Shown: piece by piece, positions 14,658 through 22,034 of the stretch
Numbering within the stretch: the stretch's first letter is position 1
How the letters are laid out: the number at the start of each line of letters is the position of its first letter
Virus record (IMG/VR): IMGVR_UViG_3300010412_000077
Coordinates: 1 to 24,406 of that record
Reading direction: 5' to 3' (one strand)
DNA length: 24,406 nucleotides
Origin: a virus
Translations under genes and position numbers: made by a program
Notes under the pieces: model-generated
Databases searched by the model: none
Seen by the model: only the letters and a program-made list of their open reading frames with translations
What the model was told of the DNA's origin: nothing

Positions 14658-16886
14658 CTACCCCCTCTTTACCGTTGACCAAACAGGGGCCGCGTCAAAG
14701 TCCGCAGTCGTGAATCCACCTATTATTCGGTTATATTCAGTGTCTGTTAGATACCCAGCGTCCCTCGCAGCACATACTGCGGCACGAAGGTTTGCACCAT
14801 AGTACGTCGCTATACTCGCAACATTCGCATCATTAAATGATCCACTAAGGCTGCAGCTTACAGGACCATATACATTTGACGCATACGTTGCCCAATCAGC
14901 AACATAAGTTCCAGTACTGCCGTCCCCGGGGTTTGTTCCGTGGCTGCCTTGCACACCATATTGCCAGCACCATGTCGTGTCAGAGCCGTAACTTGTTATC
15001 CCCCTGATCCACTGGGCCAGCCAAAGTAAAACCGCTGATGTGTTTGTCCCGCCAAGCTCCAATTCCGACAACCTGAAAGCCACGGCAAGATAGAAATACT
15101 GCATAAACGCAGCATTTTGGGCCGGATAATCGTAATCATCCAACCACCCGAAGATGTTATCCCAAGCACCAGTCACATACTGACTGTAAATATAATTAAT
15201 AGTGTCCGTGCAGCAAGTGTCAAAGTAGGTAGTCATAACGTGCGAATCTGGACTAATAAATGCCGCCCTCATCACATCGCGCAACCCCCACGCCTGAGAC
15301 CTCTTTTGAGCGCCTTCTGGCATCAGCGCCATGTCAGTTGCAAATCTGGCGTATTGCGCCCCAGTCTCGCCCTCTGCGGAGAGTATGCTGTTATTCCCCC
15401 AATACCAGATAGTTTCAAGGAAGTAATACTTTCCTGTAAGCAAATAAGCAAGATATCCATTGGCGGGTTTGTGGCTTGACTTACTTGTGGTGTCAGCCTT
15501 TGTCCCCGTCCCAACCTTCAAAACAGTTGGCGTCCAGCCCCTGTCATCTGCTGTTGGATATGTCTGTCTATTGACTGGATATCCGGTAGCGGAATCCTTG
15601 TAATGAATAGACCTGTGATTCGCTGCCTTGGCGTTACATATCACCGCCGCAACAGCATCAGAAGGGAAGCCATTACGAATGGCCGAAACATCCCACTCTG
15701 GGAGTGGCCCAATCTGCTTATGATAGCCAGTTGAACCGTAATCAACCCTATGATCGCCAAGCTCGTAAGGAGCAATAGTCTGCGTGTAACCGTCTATTAG
15801 AGTCTGGGGAACAGCGCCGGACTTATATTGCTCAATAGCCTTTGTGGAATACAAGTAGGATGTACTGTGTGCAACATGGACGCCCGGATCGCTTACCCAG
15901 TAAGTCTCCATGAATCTTGTGTTGTGGTAAATCGTTTGACTTGCACTGTAAACCTGTGTCCCTGCCAGAGTAAATGTGCAAGTCGTGGCAGATGTGGTGT
16001 TGGCATTTGCGGACAATGCCTCTGCGTTTTCTATAACAAAATCGACAGACAAGGCCCCATTGCTATAGTAGCGGCAATGGAAAAATCCATATACAGTCCC
16101 GCTAATCTGCCCTCCAACAATGCGCTCAATGCAATATGGGCCGTCCTGCCACGCAATTTTCCCCGGAGCCGCAGGTGTCCCAGCAAGCAGGGTCGCGGCA
16201 TTTATGCTTCCAGTGACCCCACCGGAGAGCGTGATCGTGGTCGTGCCGAGCGCCGAGATTAACGCAGCCTCGGTCAGCGAGGTAGCGGACGGGTCTGCTA
16301 TCAAGTGCAAGTCGTGAGAACCAGCAGACGAGAACACACCGGAGAATATCCCGAACTTCAGCGACCCATCGGACCACGTGGCCTTCTTTGTGACCTGAAT
16401 ATTTTCGTCGGTGACATTAAGAGTGTAACCGGCAGGCACATCACCCTTTGCGAAGGCATGGCCAAATGTGGCTGCACCAGTTCCGGTGACAGTAATGCTG
16501 GCTATGGCTGTGCCATAGTCCGCCTCCATCGTTATTCCAGTCTGCTGCGTGGTGCCGTAGGTCAAAATTCCAGTAACTGAATCATACGACGCATCACCAG
16601 TAAGTCCTACTGCCCGTGTAACTGAAACCAATCCCAGTGGATCGTCAAGATACTGCAGCATATTGTGCGAAGTACCAGCAGGAAGCGTTGCTGGTATTGT
16701 ATTCCACCCAACTCCAAACACTGTCGCGGTTCCGGCGCGCCCCAGCAATCCTGTCCCAGTTAATATCGCCGTGCCATGCGGCATTGTTACTGTTCCAGAT
16801 TGGGCATATATCGCAGCAGTCGGTATATCGAACTGAGCCGATGTCGGTGTGTAATCATGAAAGATTGTTACATCCGATCTGACCAT
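14658..16886 (-). CDS. Large putative polysaccharide-acting virion protein (RIFT-like plus alpha/alpha-toroid-like)
   Basis: A 742-aa protein from ATG 16886, 2 nt after the preceding stop. Residues 20-58 (AAIYAQSGTVTMPHGTAILTG) resemble the repeats of the 470-aa protein downstream. Residues 138-190 carry FGHAFAKGDVPAGYTLNV, KKATWSDGSLKFGIFSGVF and SAGSHDL. This 'F..GDVP.G......K.TW.DGS.K' pattern is one I associate with RIFT-barrel proteins related to rhamnogalacturonan lyases. Residues about 470-720 are helical and aromatic-rich (NGYLAYLLTGKYYFLETIWY, RSQAWGLRDVMRAAF, NAAFMQYFYLAVAFRLSEL), consistent with a toroid as in polysaccharide lyases. Catalytic residues cannot be assigned. I infer a depolymerase or glycan-binding spike; the enzyme class is uncertain. 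Confidence 0.82.
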   Translation of the reverse strand: MVRSDVTIFHDYTPTSAQFDIPTAAIYAQSGTVTMPHGTAILTGTGLLGRAGTATVFGVGWNTIPATLPAGTSHNMLQYLDDPLGLVSVTRAVGLTGDASYDSVTGILTYGTTQQTGITMEADYGTAIASITVTGTGAATFGHAFAKGDVPAGYTLNVTDENIQVTKKATWSDGSLKFGIFSGVFSSAGSHDLHLIADPSATSLTEAALISALGTTTITLSGGVTGSINAATLLAGTPAAPGKIAWQDGPYCIERIVGGQISGTVYGFFHCRYYSNGALSVDFVIENAEALSANANTTSATTCTFTLAGTQVYSASQTIYHNTRFMETYWVSDPGVHVAHSTSYLYSTKAIEQYKSGAVPQTLIDGYTQTIAPYELGDHRVDYGSTGYHKQIGPLPEWDVSAIRNGFPSDAVAAVICNAKAANHRSIHYKDSATGYPVNRQTYPTADDRGWTPTVLKVGTGTKADTTSKSSHKPANGYLAYLLTGKYYFLETIWYWGNNSILSAEGETGAQYARFATDMALMPEGAQKRSQAWGLRDVMRAAFISPDSHVMTTYFDTCCTDTINYIYSQYVTGAWDNIFGWLDDYDYPAQNAAFMQYFYLAVAFRLSELELGGTNTSAVLLWLAQWIRGITSYGSDTTWCWQYGVQGSHGTNPGDGSTGTYVADWATYASNVYGPVSCSLSGSFNDANVASIATYYGANLRAAVCAARDAGYLTDTEYNRIIGGFTTADFDAAPVWSTVKRG

Positions 16887-16888
16887 TA

Positions 16889-17149
16889 CTATCCAGCTTG
16901 TCCTCTGAATAATCCGGGCGTTAGAGTAAATTTAACATCAAGGTTTTCAAGAAAAGGTTCGCCCTTGACCTGATTACCATGCGAATCCTGCCATCCAATC
17001 TTAAACTCATGGCCATCTGTCATTCGTATGATGAGCCAAATACCATCCTTGTATGCAGCCTCAACCCTTCTGCCCTGAAGGTGAGAAGTAATCCACCCCG
17101 GAGTGCCGAATGTCTCAAGCTGCTTAATTGATCCAGTAGAACGAGTCAT
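16889..17149 (-). CDS. Small protein of unknown function
   Basis: An 86-aa protein from ATG 17149, overlapping the sulfotransferase-like gene by 26 nt. It has a short helical start (MTRSTGSIKQLETFGTPGWI) and a compact beta-type middle (GRRVEAAYKDGIWLIIRMTDGHEFKIGW) that looks like a three-strand SH3- or WD-like patch, then a charged stretch and TLTPGLF. I do not recognise a family. Coding is supported by the conserved operon spacing, a normal amino-acid composition, and the absence of a better frame. It stands just before the 742-aa protein and may be a folding helper or a virion adaptor, but this is only a positional guess. Confidence 0.7.
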   Translation of the reverse strand: MTRSTGSIKQLETFGTPGWITSHLQGRRVEAAYKDGIWLIIRMTDGHEFKIGWQDSHGNQVKGEPFLENLDVKFTLTPGLFRGQAG

Positions 17150-17576
17150 AATATCTCCGAAACCACTCCATATTTCCCGGCAACCTGATCCAATCCATTA
17201 GGACCTTGATCTCAGGAAGATCGGGTATCTCTTTTCTTGCGTAGATTTCTCTGTAGGGACTGCGACCAAATGCGCCTTCCCTGATAGGTAGGTTCTCAAC
17301 TTTTACAATCATGGGGCTATGCGTCATGCAGTACTCAATGCATACGTCCCAGAAAGCAAATTCTTCAAATTCAGTGCGATCTGTCTGCCGTGAACGCCAC
17401 GTAAGAGTTACAGCAAGCGGATCGCGTATCGGAACCACGCAGTCTCCCACCTGATTCCAGATGTCTTCTGCCTTTCCTCCGTTATGCTCTGGAGGATAGA
17501 AATGCCAGAATCCCGCAGCAGGATATAACGCACGTAACGTGTGCGTTCCTGAATGCGGAACACTGGCAATAAACAT
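17124..17576 (-). CDS. Sulfotransferase-like P-loop protein (short)
   Basis: A 150-aa protein whose ATG overlaps the previous TAA by one base (TAATG). The N-terminus FIASVPHSGTHTLRAL resembles the 5'-phosphosulfate-binding loop of sulfotransferases (usual form PxSGTT), with P7, S9, G10 and T11 in place. VVPIRDPLAVTLTWRSR at 48-63 resembles the 3'-phosphate-binding segment (RDP followed by S/R). The C-terminal half has helices rich in Trp/Tyr (MEWFRRYYDSFYWI). True PAPS sulfotransferases are usually 250-300 aa, so this one lacks much of the acceptor-binding part or is a minimal version. The usual Lys of the loop is His here (H8). It might modify a glycan, a virion protein or a host compound, or be catalytically inactive. 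The fold assignment is moderately sure; the activity is not. Confidence 0.78.
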   Translation of the reverse strand: MFIASVPHSGTHTLRALYPAAGFWHFYPPEHNGGKAEDIWNQVGDCVVPIRDPLAVTLTWRSRQTDRTEFEEFAFWDVCIEYCMTHSPMIVKVENLPIREGAFGRSPYREIYARKEIPDLPEIKVLMDWIRLPGNMEWFRRYYDSFYWIN

Positions 17577-18019
17577 TACGCCAGCCTGATGATCGACGTA
17601 TTGTATGCAGGGGCAGGGAATTGGACAGTAAAGTCACCAGTAGACGATGATTTATTTTCGCCAAAGTCTCCGACATACACGCTGGCATTGGATTTGCTCG
17701 TATTGTAGATCAGGCACCCACGAGCTGTGATGGTCGATGAACTCCATGTCTCATTCACAAAATCTACATGCGCAACATGATTCGTTGTATCAACTGCTGG
17801 TTGGGCACTCTCTAGCGTCAATGTATTTCCAGCCGTTGTATAGCCACCGCCTGAAGCTACCTCACTAGAGGTTGTATAAGCAGTTGTTCCGTAACCCATG
17901 CTTGCTGTATCTACATACAACGCAATCTTGTATGTATCGGGAGTTGCCCCGAAATCATGACCAGTTCCGTCAAGAAGGTCTACCCTGAAACTATCTGTCA
18001 GACAGGTAGTAATTGCCAT
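17576..18019 (-). CDS. Small beta-rich phage structural protein
   Basis: A 147-aa protein from ATG 18019 with AGGAG about 6 nt upstream, 9 nt after the previous stop. The pattern TYKIALYVDTASMGYGTTAY, TSSEVASGGGYTTAGNTL, AHVDFVNETWSSSTITARGC, LIYNTSKSNASVYVGDFG, then GDFTVQFPAP and a closing IIRLA is a well-spread family of small phage proteins usually annotated as hypothetical or virion structural. It is nearly all beta with no catalytic signature. The tight pairing with the 127-aa gene suggests both are parts of the same decoration or fibre-base assembly. Confidence 0.82.
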   Translation of the reverse strand: MAITTCLTDSFRVDLLDGTGHDFGATPDTYKIALYVDTASMGYGTTAYTTSSEVASGGGYTTAGNTLTLESAQPAVDTTNHVAHVDFVNETWSSSTITARGCLIYNTSKSNASVYVGDFGENKSSSTGDFTVQFPAPAYNTSIIRLA

Positions 18020-18028
18020 ATTGCTCTC

Positions 18029-18412
18029 CTATGTTTTCCTGAAATGAAGCACTATATGGCCACCACCAGCTGCGGTGTAACCGATAGAAGTCCAGTTCAC
18101 ATCACCAGTAGCGCCAGTGCCAGCGTTGTTTTTGATACCGCCGAACTCTCGGTAATCCTGACAATCACTTCCTGACAACTCAAGGATGCTCACATCAGAT
18201 GTGGCGTCCCAGAGAAGTACGACACTGAAGCCATCCAACGCCCATGCTGCCTTGACTAATGTCAGGCCATTGACGCCAATGGCTGTATCGATTGCTGAGA
18301 CATCAACCAGCGTACCTGCTGCCGTGTCTCCAGTCGTTCCATCGATGACGTACTTGACGACAAGGTTCCGTGGGCCGTTATTGATGATCTGCTGGGTGGC
18401 TGTTGCCGCCAT
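18029..18412 (-). CDS. Small beta-rich virion-type protein
   Basis: A 127-aa protein from ATG 18412. The start is decided by an unusually complete Shine-Dalgarno sequence. The protein begins MAATATQQIINNGPRNLVVK and continues with beta strands (DGFSVVLLWDATSDVSILEL, VNWTSIGYTAAGGGHIVLHF). 'NGPRNLVVKYVI' and 'G.HIVLHFRK' are patterns seen in small proteins near capsid and fibre genes of many phages. No function has been established that I can name. The strong ribosome site suggests a high copy number, which fits a decoration or fibre subunit. Confidence 0.8.
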   Translation of the reverse strand: MAATATQQIINNGPRNLVVKYVIDGTTGDTAAGTLVDVSAIDTAIGVNGLTLVKAAWALDGFSVVLLWDATSDVSILELSGSDCQDYREFGGIKNNAGTGATGDVNWTSIGYTAAGGGHIVLHFRKT

Positions 18413-18413
18413 G

Positions 18414-18424
18414 GATCACCTCCT
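18414..18424 (-). promoter_or_regulatory. Extended Shine-Dalgarno site
   Basis: The minus strand reads AGGAGGTGATC here, one base before the ATG at 18412. It is an 11-nt match to the complement of the bacterial 16S 3' end and overlaps the stop codon (TAG) of the lectin-like gene. The core AGGAGG lies about 6 nt from the start. It fixes the start of the 127-aa gene and predicts strong initiation. Confidence 0.75.
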
Positions 18425-19178
18425 ATCGCTGTACTGCGAAACGAAAGTAATCGACATGAACAACGTCTGCAGTTGTTGCATGGCCAGCCAGCATTCCAAT
18501 GAACGGAGCAAGAGCCAGATCATCCGGAACCTGCGCCTCTGTCAGCGAAGAAGCCACCTGAGTGCCATCAACGTATGCCCTGACGCAGCCATCACCAAGA
18601 GTGCTCGCTCCGTTGAATGACAGCGCCAGCGTGTGCCAAGTGTTGTCAGACAAGGTAGCAGCAGTCGTGTTGGTGTTGGTCTCGGTAACAGTACCGCCGT
18701 TGTTCTTGTCGTAGGTCAGTTGGCAAACCGCCGTATCCAGAAGACCGAAAGAAATATAATCAGTGGTAGTGGTGGTCCAGATGTCTTCTGGATTGGTGGT
18801 TGCGGTCAGATCAGACAGGCCAAACTGGAACGTCATGGCAGACACATCTTCAATCTTGACCCGAACTTCCATGAAGAACTTCTTGCCATTCAAATGGACA
18901 CACTTGGGCAGATAGACTGCCACGCCCTCGTTGTCCGCGTCAGAGTCGAGCAGCAACTGTCCGCCGATAAGACCGGCATTGGTCGCTGTACATCCGACAT
19001 CGATGATTGCAGCAGACCACCCAGCGGGGACGTTTGTTGCAACAGGACCAGTGAAGTCATCAAAGAACGACACCCATTCCTTCGACGGGAACATTCCCAT
19101 GCCGCGACGGTAGGGAAACGTCAAATCCTTGCCGTGTACGATACTCTCGGCAACCGAGAAAGCATTATTCTTGGACAT
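18423..19178 (-). CDS. LamG/concanavalin-like lectin-fold protein
   Basis: A 251-aa protein. ATG 19178 is preferred because GGAGGG sits 7 nt upstream; a TTG at 19193 would place that site inside the gene. After a short N-terminus (MSKNNAFSVAESIVHGKDLT), residues 36-250 show a jelly-roll lectin pattern: WVSFFDDFTGP, GQLLLDSDADNEGVAVYLP, GKKFFMEVRVKIEDVSAMTF, QFGLSDL, DNTWHTLALSFNG, GCVRAYVDGTQVAS and VVHVDYFRFAVQR. The 'D..WHTLALSF......V.AYVDG' element is the classical LamG/ConA core. It is the first gene after the coat hairpin. I infer a capsid-decorating or fibre protein that may bind glycans. Confidence 0.88.
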   Translation of the reverse strand: MSKNNAFSVAESIVHGKDLTFPYRRGMGMFPSKEWVSFFDDFTGPVATNVPAGWSAAIIDVGCTATNAGLIGGQLLLDSDADNEGVAVYLPKCVHLNGKKFFMEVRVKIEDVSAMTFQFGLSDLTATTNPEDIWTTTTTDYISFGLLDTAVCQLTYDKNNGGTVTETNTNTTAATLSDNTWHTLALSFNGASTLGDGCVRAYVDGTQVASSLTEAQVPDDLALAPFIGMLAGHATTADVVHVDYFRFAVQR

Positions 19179-19211
19179 TAATAAACCCTCCAACAGTCAT
19201 ATCAAAGTCGA

Positions 19212-19231
19212 AAGGGGGCCGAAGCCCCCTT
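19212..19231 (-). terminator. Terminator-like hairpin after the coat gene
   Basis: On the minus strand an 8-bp stem (AAGGGGGC with GCCCCCTT) closes a TTCG tetraloop, followed by TTTCGACTTT. It begins 12 nt past the coat stop and lies in the largest gap of the window. The U tract is short and broken, so it may act as a partial terminator, or as a 3'-end stabiliser of the coat mRNA. No promoter is visible in the 33 nt between the hairpin and the lectin-like start, so readthrough would be needed for the genes downstream. Confidence 0.7.
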
Positions 19232-19243
19232 CCTTTTCCGGTC

Positions 19244-20152
19244 TTAGGCGCCCGGAGAGCCGTACAGTCCACGCGGATCGGTCCAGCCAACACTAAAGCG
19301 CATGTATCCTTTCGCCTTGGCGTTGTCAGTATCGAAATCTGAGTCCTTGGTGAACTCCACAGCTTCACGATTGAACCACCGCAACCCGCTGGGTGCATTG
19401 GTCCTGACGAACCATGCATCCGCATCAGTGAAGTAGTGATTTACGTGAACCGTCGGAATCACACCACGAGAACGCAGTGCGTTGACAGCATTGTTTGCCG
19501 TGTCATTCTGAAGCGTTGACTTCAGGATTCGCTCGGCCTCAAAGACCAGCTGTGGCGGAACAAGCAAGGCAGTGGGTCGCAGGGAGATTTTCATTCCCTT
19601 GCTATTCGTCGCCTGCATGATTTGCACCGCGATATCTTCCAGAGAAGCCTCGGAAAGATCAGCTGCGGTAGACAGTTCATTGCTGAACGTGCCACCGTTT
19701 GCCATCGTGTGCGCCGTTGACAACAGTTCCAGCCCGTCTGCTCCGACGTAGCTGTTGCTGAATGCACGGTTGTACACGTTGGCGCCTACGTTCTCCCGGG
19801 TCTGTGCCATGGAGAATGCCAGAGCCGCTGCGCGGTTCATGGACACTTCCTTGTACAGATTGTCTGCCAGCTCTTCGCGGGTCACGATGTAACCCAGTGC
19901 ATACGCTACGTGCGTATAGCGGGCCACATTTCCCTGCGAGTTGCCGTCATAGACGACGGGAGAACCCTGCGCCTTGATCGGAGCCAGACCGAATGAGGTG
20001 TGTTCAACCTCTTCCTCGTAAGCTTTCGAGGAACCGACAACATCAAACAGCTTGTCGTACTCAGTCTCATGCTCGTCGTACTTCGCGCCGAACCACTTGT
20101 ATACCCCGGGCCACAGTGCTTTGGGGTGATTGCCAGTTGTAATGACTGCCAT
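19244..20152 (-). CDS. Major capsid (coat) protein, Mu gpT-like HK97-type
   Basis: A 302-aa protein from ATG 20152 with AAGGGGG about 8 nt upstream, 12 nt after the previous stop. Recognisable coat features include the N-terminal KALWPGVYKWFGAKYDEHET with YDKLFDVVGSSKAYEEEVE, the E-loop-like GLAPIKAQGSPVVYDGNSQG, the central helix VTREELADNLYKEVSMNRAA with ALAFSMAQTRE, and then the A-domain segment SLRPTALLVPPQLVFEAERI followed by IPTVHVNHYFTDADAWFV. It follows scaffold and head genes and precedes a hairpin, the usual signs of the most heavily expressed gene. It resembles the Mu-like major head subunit (gpT) family, which has the HK97 fold, rather than P22 coat. No protease gene is visible in the window, so maturation cleavage cannot be judged. 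Confidence 0.93.
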   Translation of the reverse strand: MAVITTGNHPKALWPGVYKWFGAKYDEHETEYDKLFDVVGSSKAYEEEVEHTSFGLAPIKAQGSPVVYDGNSQGNVARYTHVAYALGYIVTREELADNLYKEVSMNRAAALAFSMAQTRENVGANVYNRAFSNSYVGADGLELLSTAHTMANGGTFSNELSTAADLSEASLEDIAVQIMQATNSKGMKISLRPTALLVPPQLVFEAERILKSTLQNDTANNAVNALRSRGVIPTVHVNHYFTDADAWFVRTNAPSGLRWFNREAVEFTKDSDFDTDNAKAKGYMRFSVGWTDPRGLYGSPGA

Positions 20153-20164
20153 GGTAATTCCCCC

Positions 20165-20725
20165 TTAGACCGCAGTACCGTCACCGCGCCAGCCAGACTC
20201 GTTGATACGAACTAACACATTGGCGTTGGTATCAACAGAGTTGTCAGGCTCGGGAGACAGTCCGAGGATAATGAGTCCAGCACCCGTGCCGATGTCGGAA
20301 CTGTCAAGTTCCATGGCACTGATGCCCGTGGAGGTGCTGCCGGAGCCTACCGTGAAATCGGCTTTATTGCCGACATCAGTAATTGCGAAGGCGCCGTCAC
20401 ACTGAATCTTGAAGATCACATCAAGAGCCGGTACGACATAGCAGCGGCGAAGGGTTGAGGCTTTCCTGTACTGCACCGACAGATCAGACGGATCGGGCGC
20501 AAAGCCCACCACCACACCGTAGACTTCGTCACCAGCTGCGCACTGCGCTACGGACGGGGCATGCCCGTCTGCAGAAGCCGTGCCAGACAATTTGACTGCA
20601 TCTCCGATGAACGTGGCTGTACCGTCTGCTGCGAGCAGCACGCACTCAATGGTCGCCCCGTTAAACGGACTGCCGTCAAGCATCTTGACGGGAACAAATC
20701 CGAAGGGGCCATCAACATTGGCCAT
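20165..20725 (-). CDS. Small beta-rich head protein upstream of coat
   Basis: A 186-aa protein from ATG 20725 with AGGTGA 6 nt upstream, 4 nt after the previous stop. The opening MANVDGPFGFVPVKMLDGSP and the later GDEVYGVVVGFAPDPSDLSV and QYRKAST blocks are very typical of a protein family found immediately before the coat gene in many podo- and siphovirus-like phages. The NVLVRINESGW ending is also family-like. It is largely beta with two Cys. It probably decorates or stabilises the capsid. The family is recognised by pattern and place; the function is inferred. Confidence 0.85.
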   Translation of the reverse strand: MANVDGPFGFVPVKMLDGSPFNGATIECVLLAADGTATFIGDAVKLSGTASADGHAPSVAQCAAGDEVYGVVVGFAPDPSDLSVQYRKASTLRRCYVVPALDVIFKIQCDGAFAITDVGNKADFTVGSGSTSTGISAMELDSSDIGTGAGLIILGLSPEPDNSVDTNANVLVRINESGWRGDGTAV

Positions 20726-20729
20726 GATT

Positions 20730-21158
20730 TCACCTGTTTCGTTTCAAAGAGACTTCGCCGTATGCGTTTTCTACGGCTTGGCCTCCAGCTTGTCCTCGGG
20801 TGATCGCTTCATCAGTGGCCCGATTAACCTCTTCCTTGGCTGCTTGGTCTTCGTCGTACCATTCTCGCGGTATTCTCATTAATACGGCACGCTTTCCTGC
20901 GCCGCTTTCGTGCTTGCCTACCACGAGGCTGGTTGCAGAACCAAGGTCGGTGTTCCCGGTTGTCACATCTGGATCACCCACCGTTGTGTCTCCTTTGGAG
21001 ACTGTCTCCCATCCACCTTTCTTTGCCGCCTCGATTCGACCCGGATCATCGTTAATCCATCGATACTCAAAATTCGGGTCTTTATCTTCATCCGGCACAT
21101 GCAACCTTCTACGGTTGCCGGAAAACGGGATACGCTGTCTTCGCTGTACTTTTGCCAT
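20730..21158 (-). CDS. Small charged phage head-module protein (unknown function)
   Basis: A 142-aa protein. ATG 21158 is chosen because AGGTGAG lies 7 nt upstream; a GTG at 21170 falls inside that ribosome site. The N-terminus is strongly basic (MAKVQRRQRIPFSGNRRRLH), then FEYRWINDDPGRIEAAKKGG and WETVS appear, a pattern common in phages between scaffold and coat. The middle is Gly/Thr-rich and the C-terminus is helical. No enzyme motif is visible. It may be a minor head or assembly protein. The gene is tightly packed between the scaffold and the beta-rich head protein. Confidence 0.82.
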   Translation of the reverse strand: MAKVQRRQRIPFSGNRRRLHVPDEDKDPNFEYRWINDDPGRIEAAKKGGWETVSKGDTTVGDPDVTTGNTDLGSATSLVVGKHESGAGKRAVLMRIPREWYDEDQAAKEEVNRATDEAITRGQAGGQAVENAYGEVSLKRNR

Positions 21159-21170
21159 GGTTCTGCTCAC

Positions 21171-22034
21171 CTATTCCCATTCATACAGATTGACGTACTC
21201 TTCCTTGGTGAAGTCGGGCATGGACTTCTTGAATGTCGCATATTCCTTCTTCGCCTCCGCAGGCAAGTCGTCAAAACTGCGTTTACGTGACGGGCGTGGG
21301 TTGCCTCGCCTCGCGCCTTCTACCGCCGAAGGCTGGCTTGCTCTTGGGTTTCCGAATTTCTCTGGCATGCGCTCACGGACTGTCTCCGCGAGCTTGTCCA
21401 AAAAAGCCTTACCGCTCAGGTTCGGATTTTGTTGCTTCAGCCGTGGACTTAATCCGTCCGCGAATGCCTGTAAATCCGGGTCCTTCACGTACCATTCGTT
21501 GTCGGCCATCCAGTTGGAAATCTCCATCTGGGCCTTATCGCTCAATACGTGTTCAGCTTCTCTGTTCGCTTGATCGTCTTCATTGCGAAGACGGTTGATC
21601 TCTTGTTCCGCCGCCACGGCTGCTGCGCCGTCGGCATTGGAAATCGCCTCTTCCCGTTCCTTTTCCAGCTGGCGAAGCGCCTTCTGGCGCTCTTCCCGCT
21701 CCCGGGCTATGGCTTTCTCTGCGAACTTGCGGAACTGCTGGGTGCCATCGCGTATGGATGAGACCGACTGCTTCAGTTCCTCTAGCTGCTCTTTCAGACG
21801 CCGGTTCTCGGCGTTGACGATGGGCAGGACGCGCCTGCCGTTCTCTACAAACTCTTCTGCAGAAATGAAGCCGTGCTTCGGAGGTTCTCCCCGCCACTCG
21901 GCCTCTGGCACCCAACCCATGTCCCGGGCAATCTGCTCGGTACTGACAACGGTCTCGGTATCCGCAGTCGGGTTTACTATCTCTGTGCCTAAATCTACAT
22001 CAACTTCAGGCTCATTAGCAACATTCTCGTTCAT
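21171..22034 (-). CDS. Capsid scaffolding protein
   Basis: A 287-aa protein from ATG 22034, with a 4-nt ATGA overlap with the GroES-like gene. The N-terminus is acidic. ARDMGWVPEAEWRGEPP with FISAEEFVENGR (about 34-67) is a hallmark of scaffold proteins of this phage group. Residues 72-165 form a highly charged, Glu/Arg/Lys/Gln-rich coiled coil. The basic part around 240-255 (ARRGNPRPSRKRS) and the C-terminal FKKSMPDFTKEEYVNLYEWE probably contact coat protein. It guides prohead assembly and then leaves or is degraded. Position before coat supports this strongly. Confidence 0.9.
   Translation of the reverse strand: MNENVANEPEVDVDLGTEIVNPTADTETVVSTEQIARDMGWVPEAEWRGEPPKHGFISAEEFVENGRRVLPIVNAENRRLKEQLEELKQSVSSIRDGTQQFRKFAEKAIAREREERQKALRQLEKEREEAISNADGAAAVAAEQEINRLRNEDDQANREAEHVLSDKAQMEISNWMADNEWYVKDPDLQAFADGLSPRLKQQNPNLSGKAFLDKLAETVRERMPEKFGNPRASQPSAVEGARRGNPRPSRKRSFDDLPAEAKKEYATFKKSMPDFTKEEYVNLYEWE

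Noticed and set aside
10509-19178. Diversity-generating retroelement target among the fibre-like genes
   Set aside because: No reverse transcriptase, template repeat or C-type-lectin variable end is visible in the window.
20800-21573. Plus-strand open frame of 257 codons opposite the scaffold and its neighbour
   Set aside because: It spans two well-supported minus-strand genes, has Ser/Pro/Leu/Phe-rich composition typical of an antisense shadow, and no phage-like motif.
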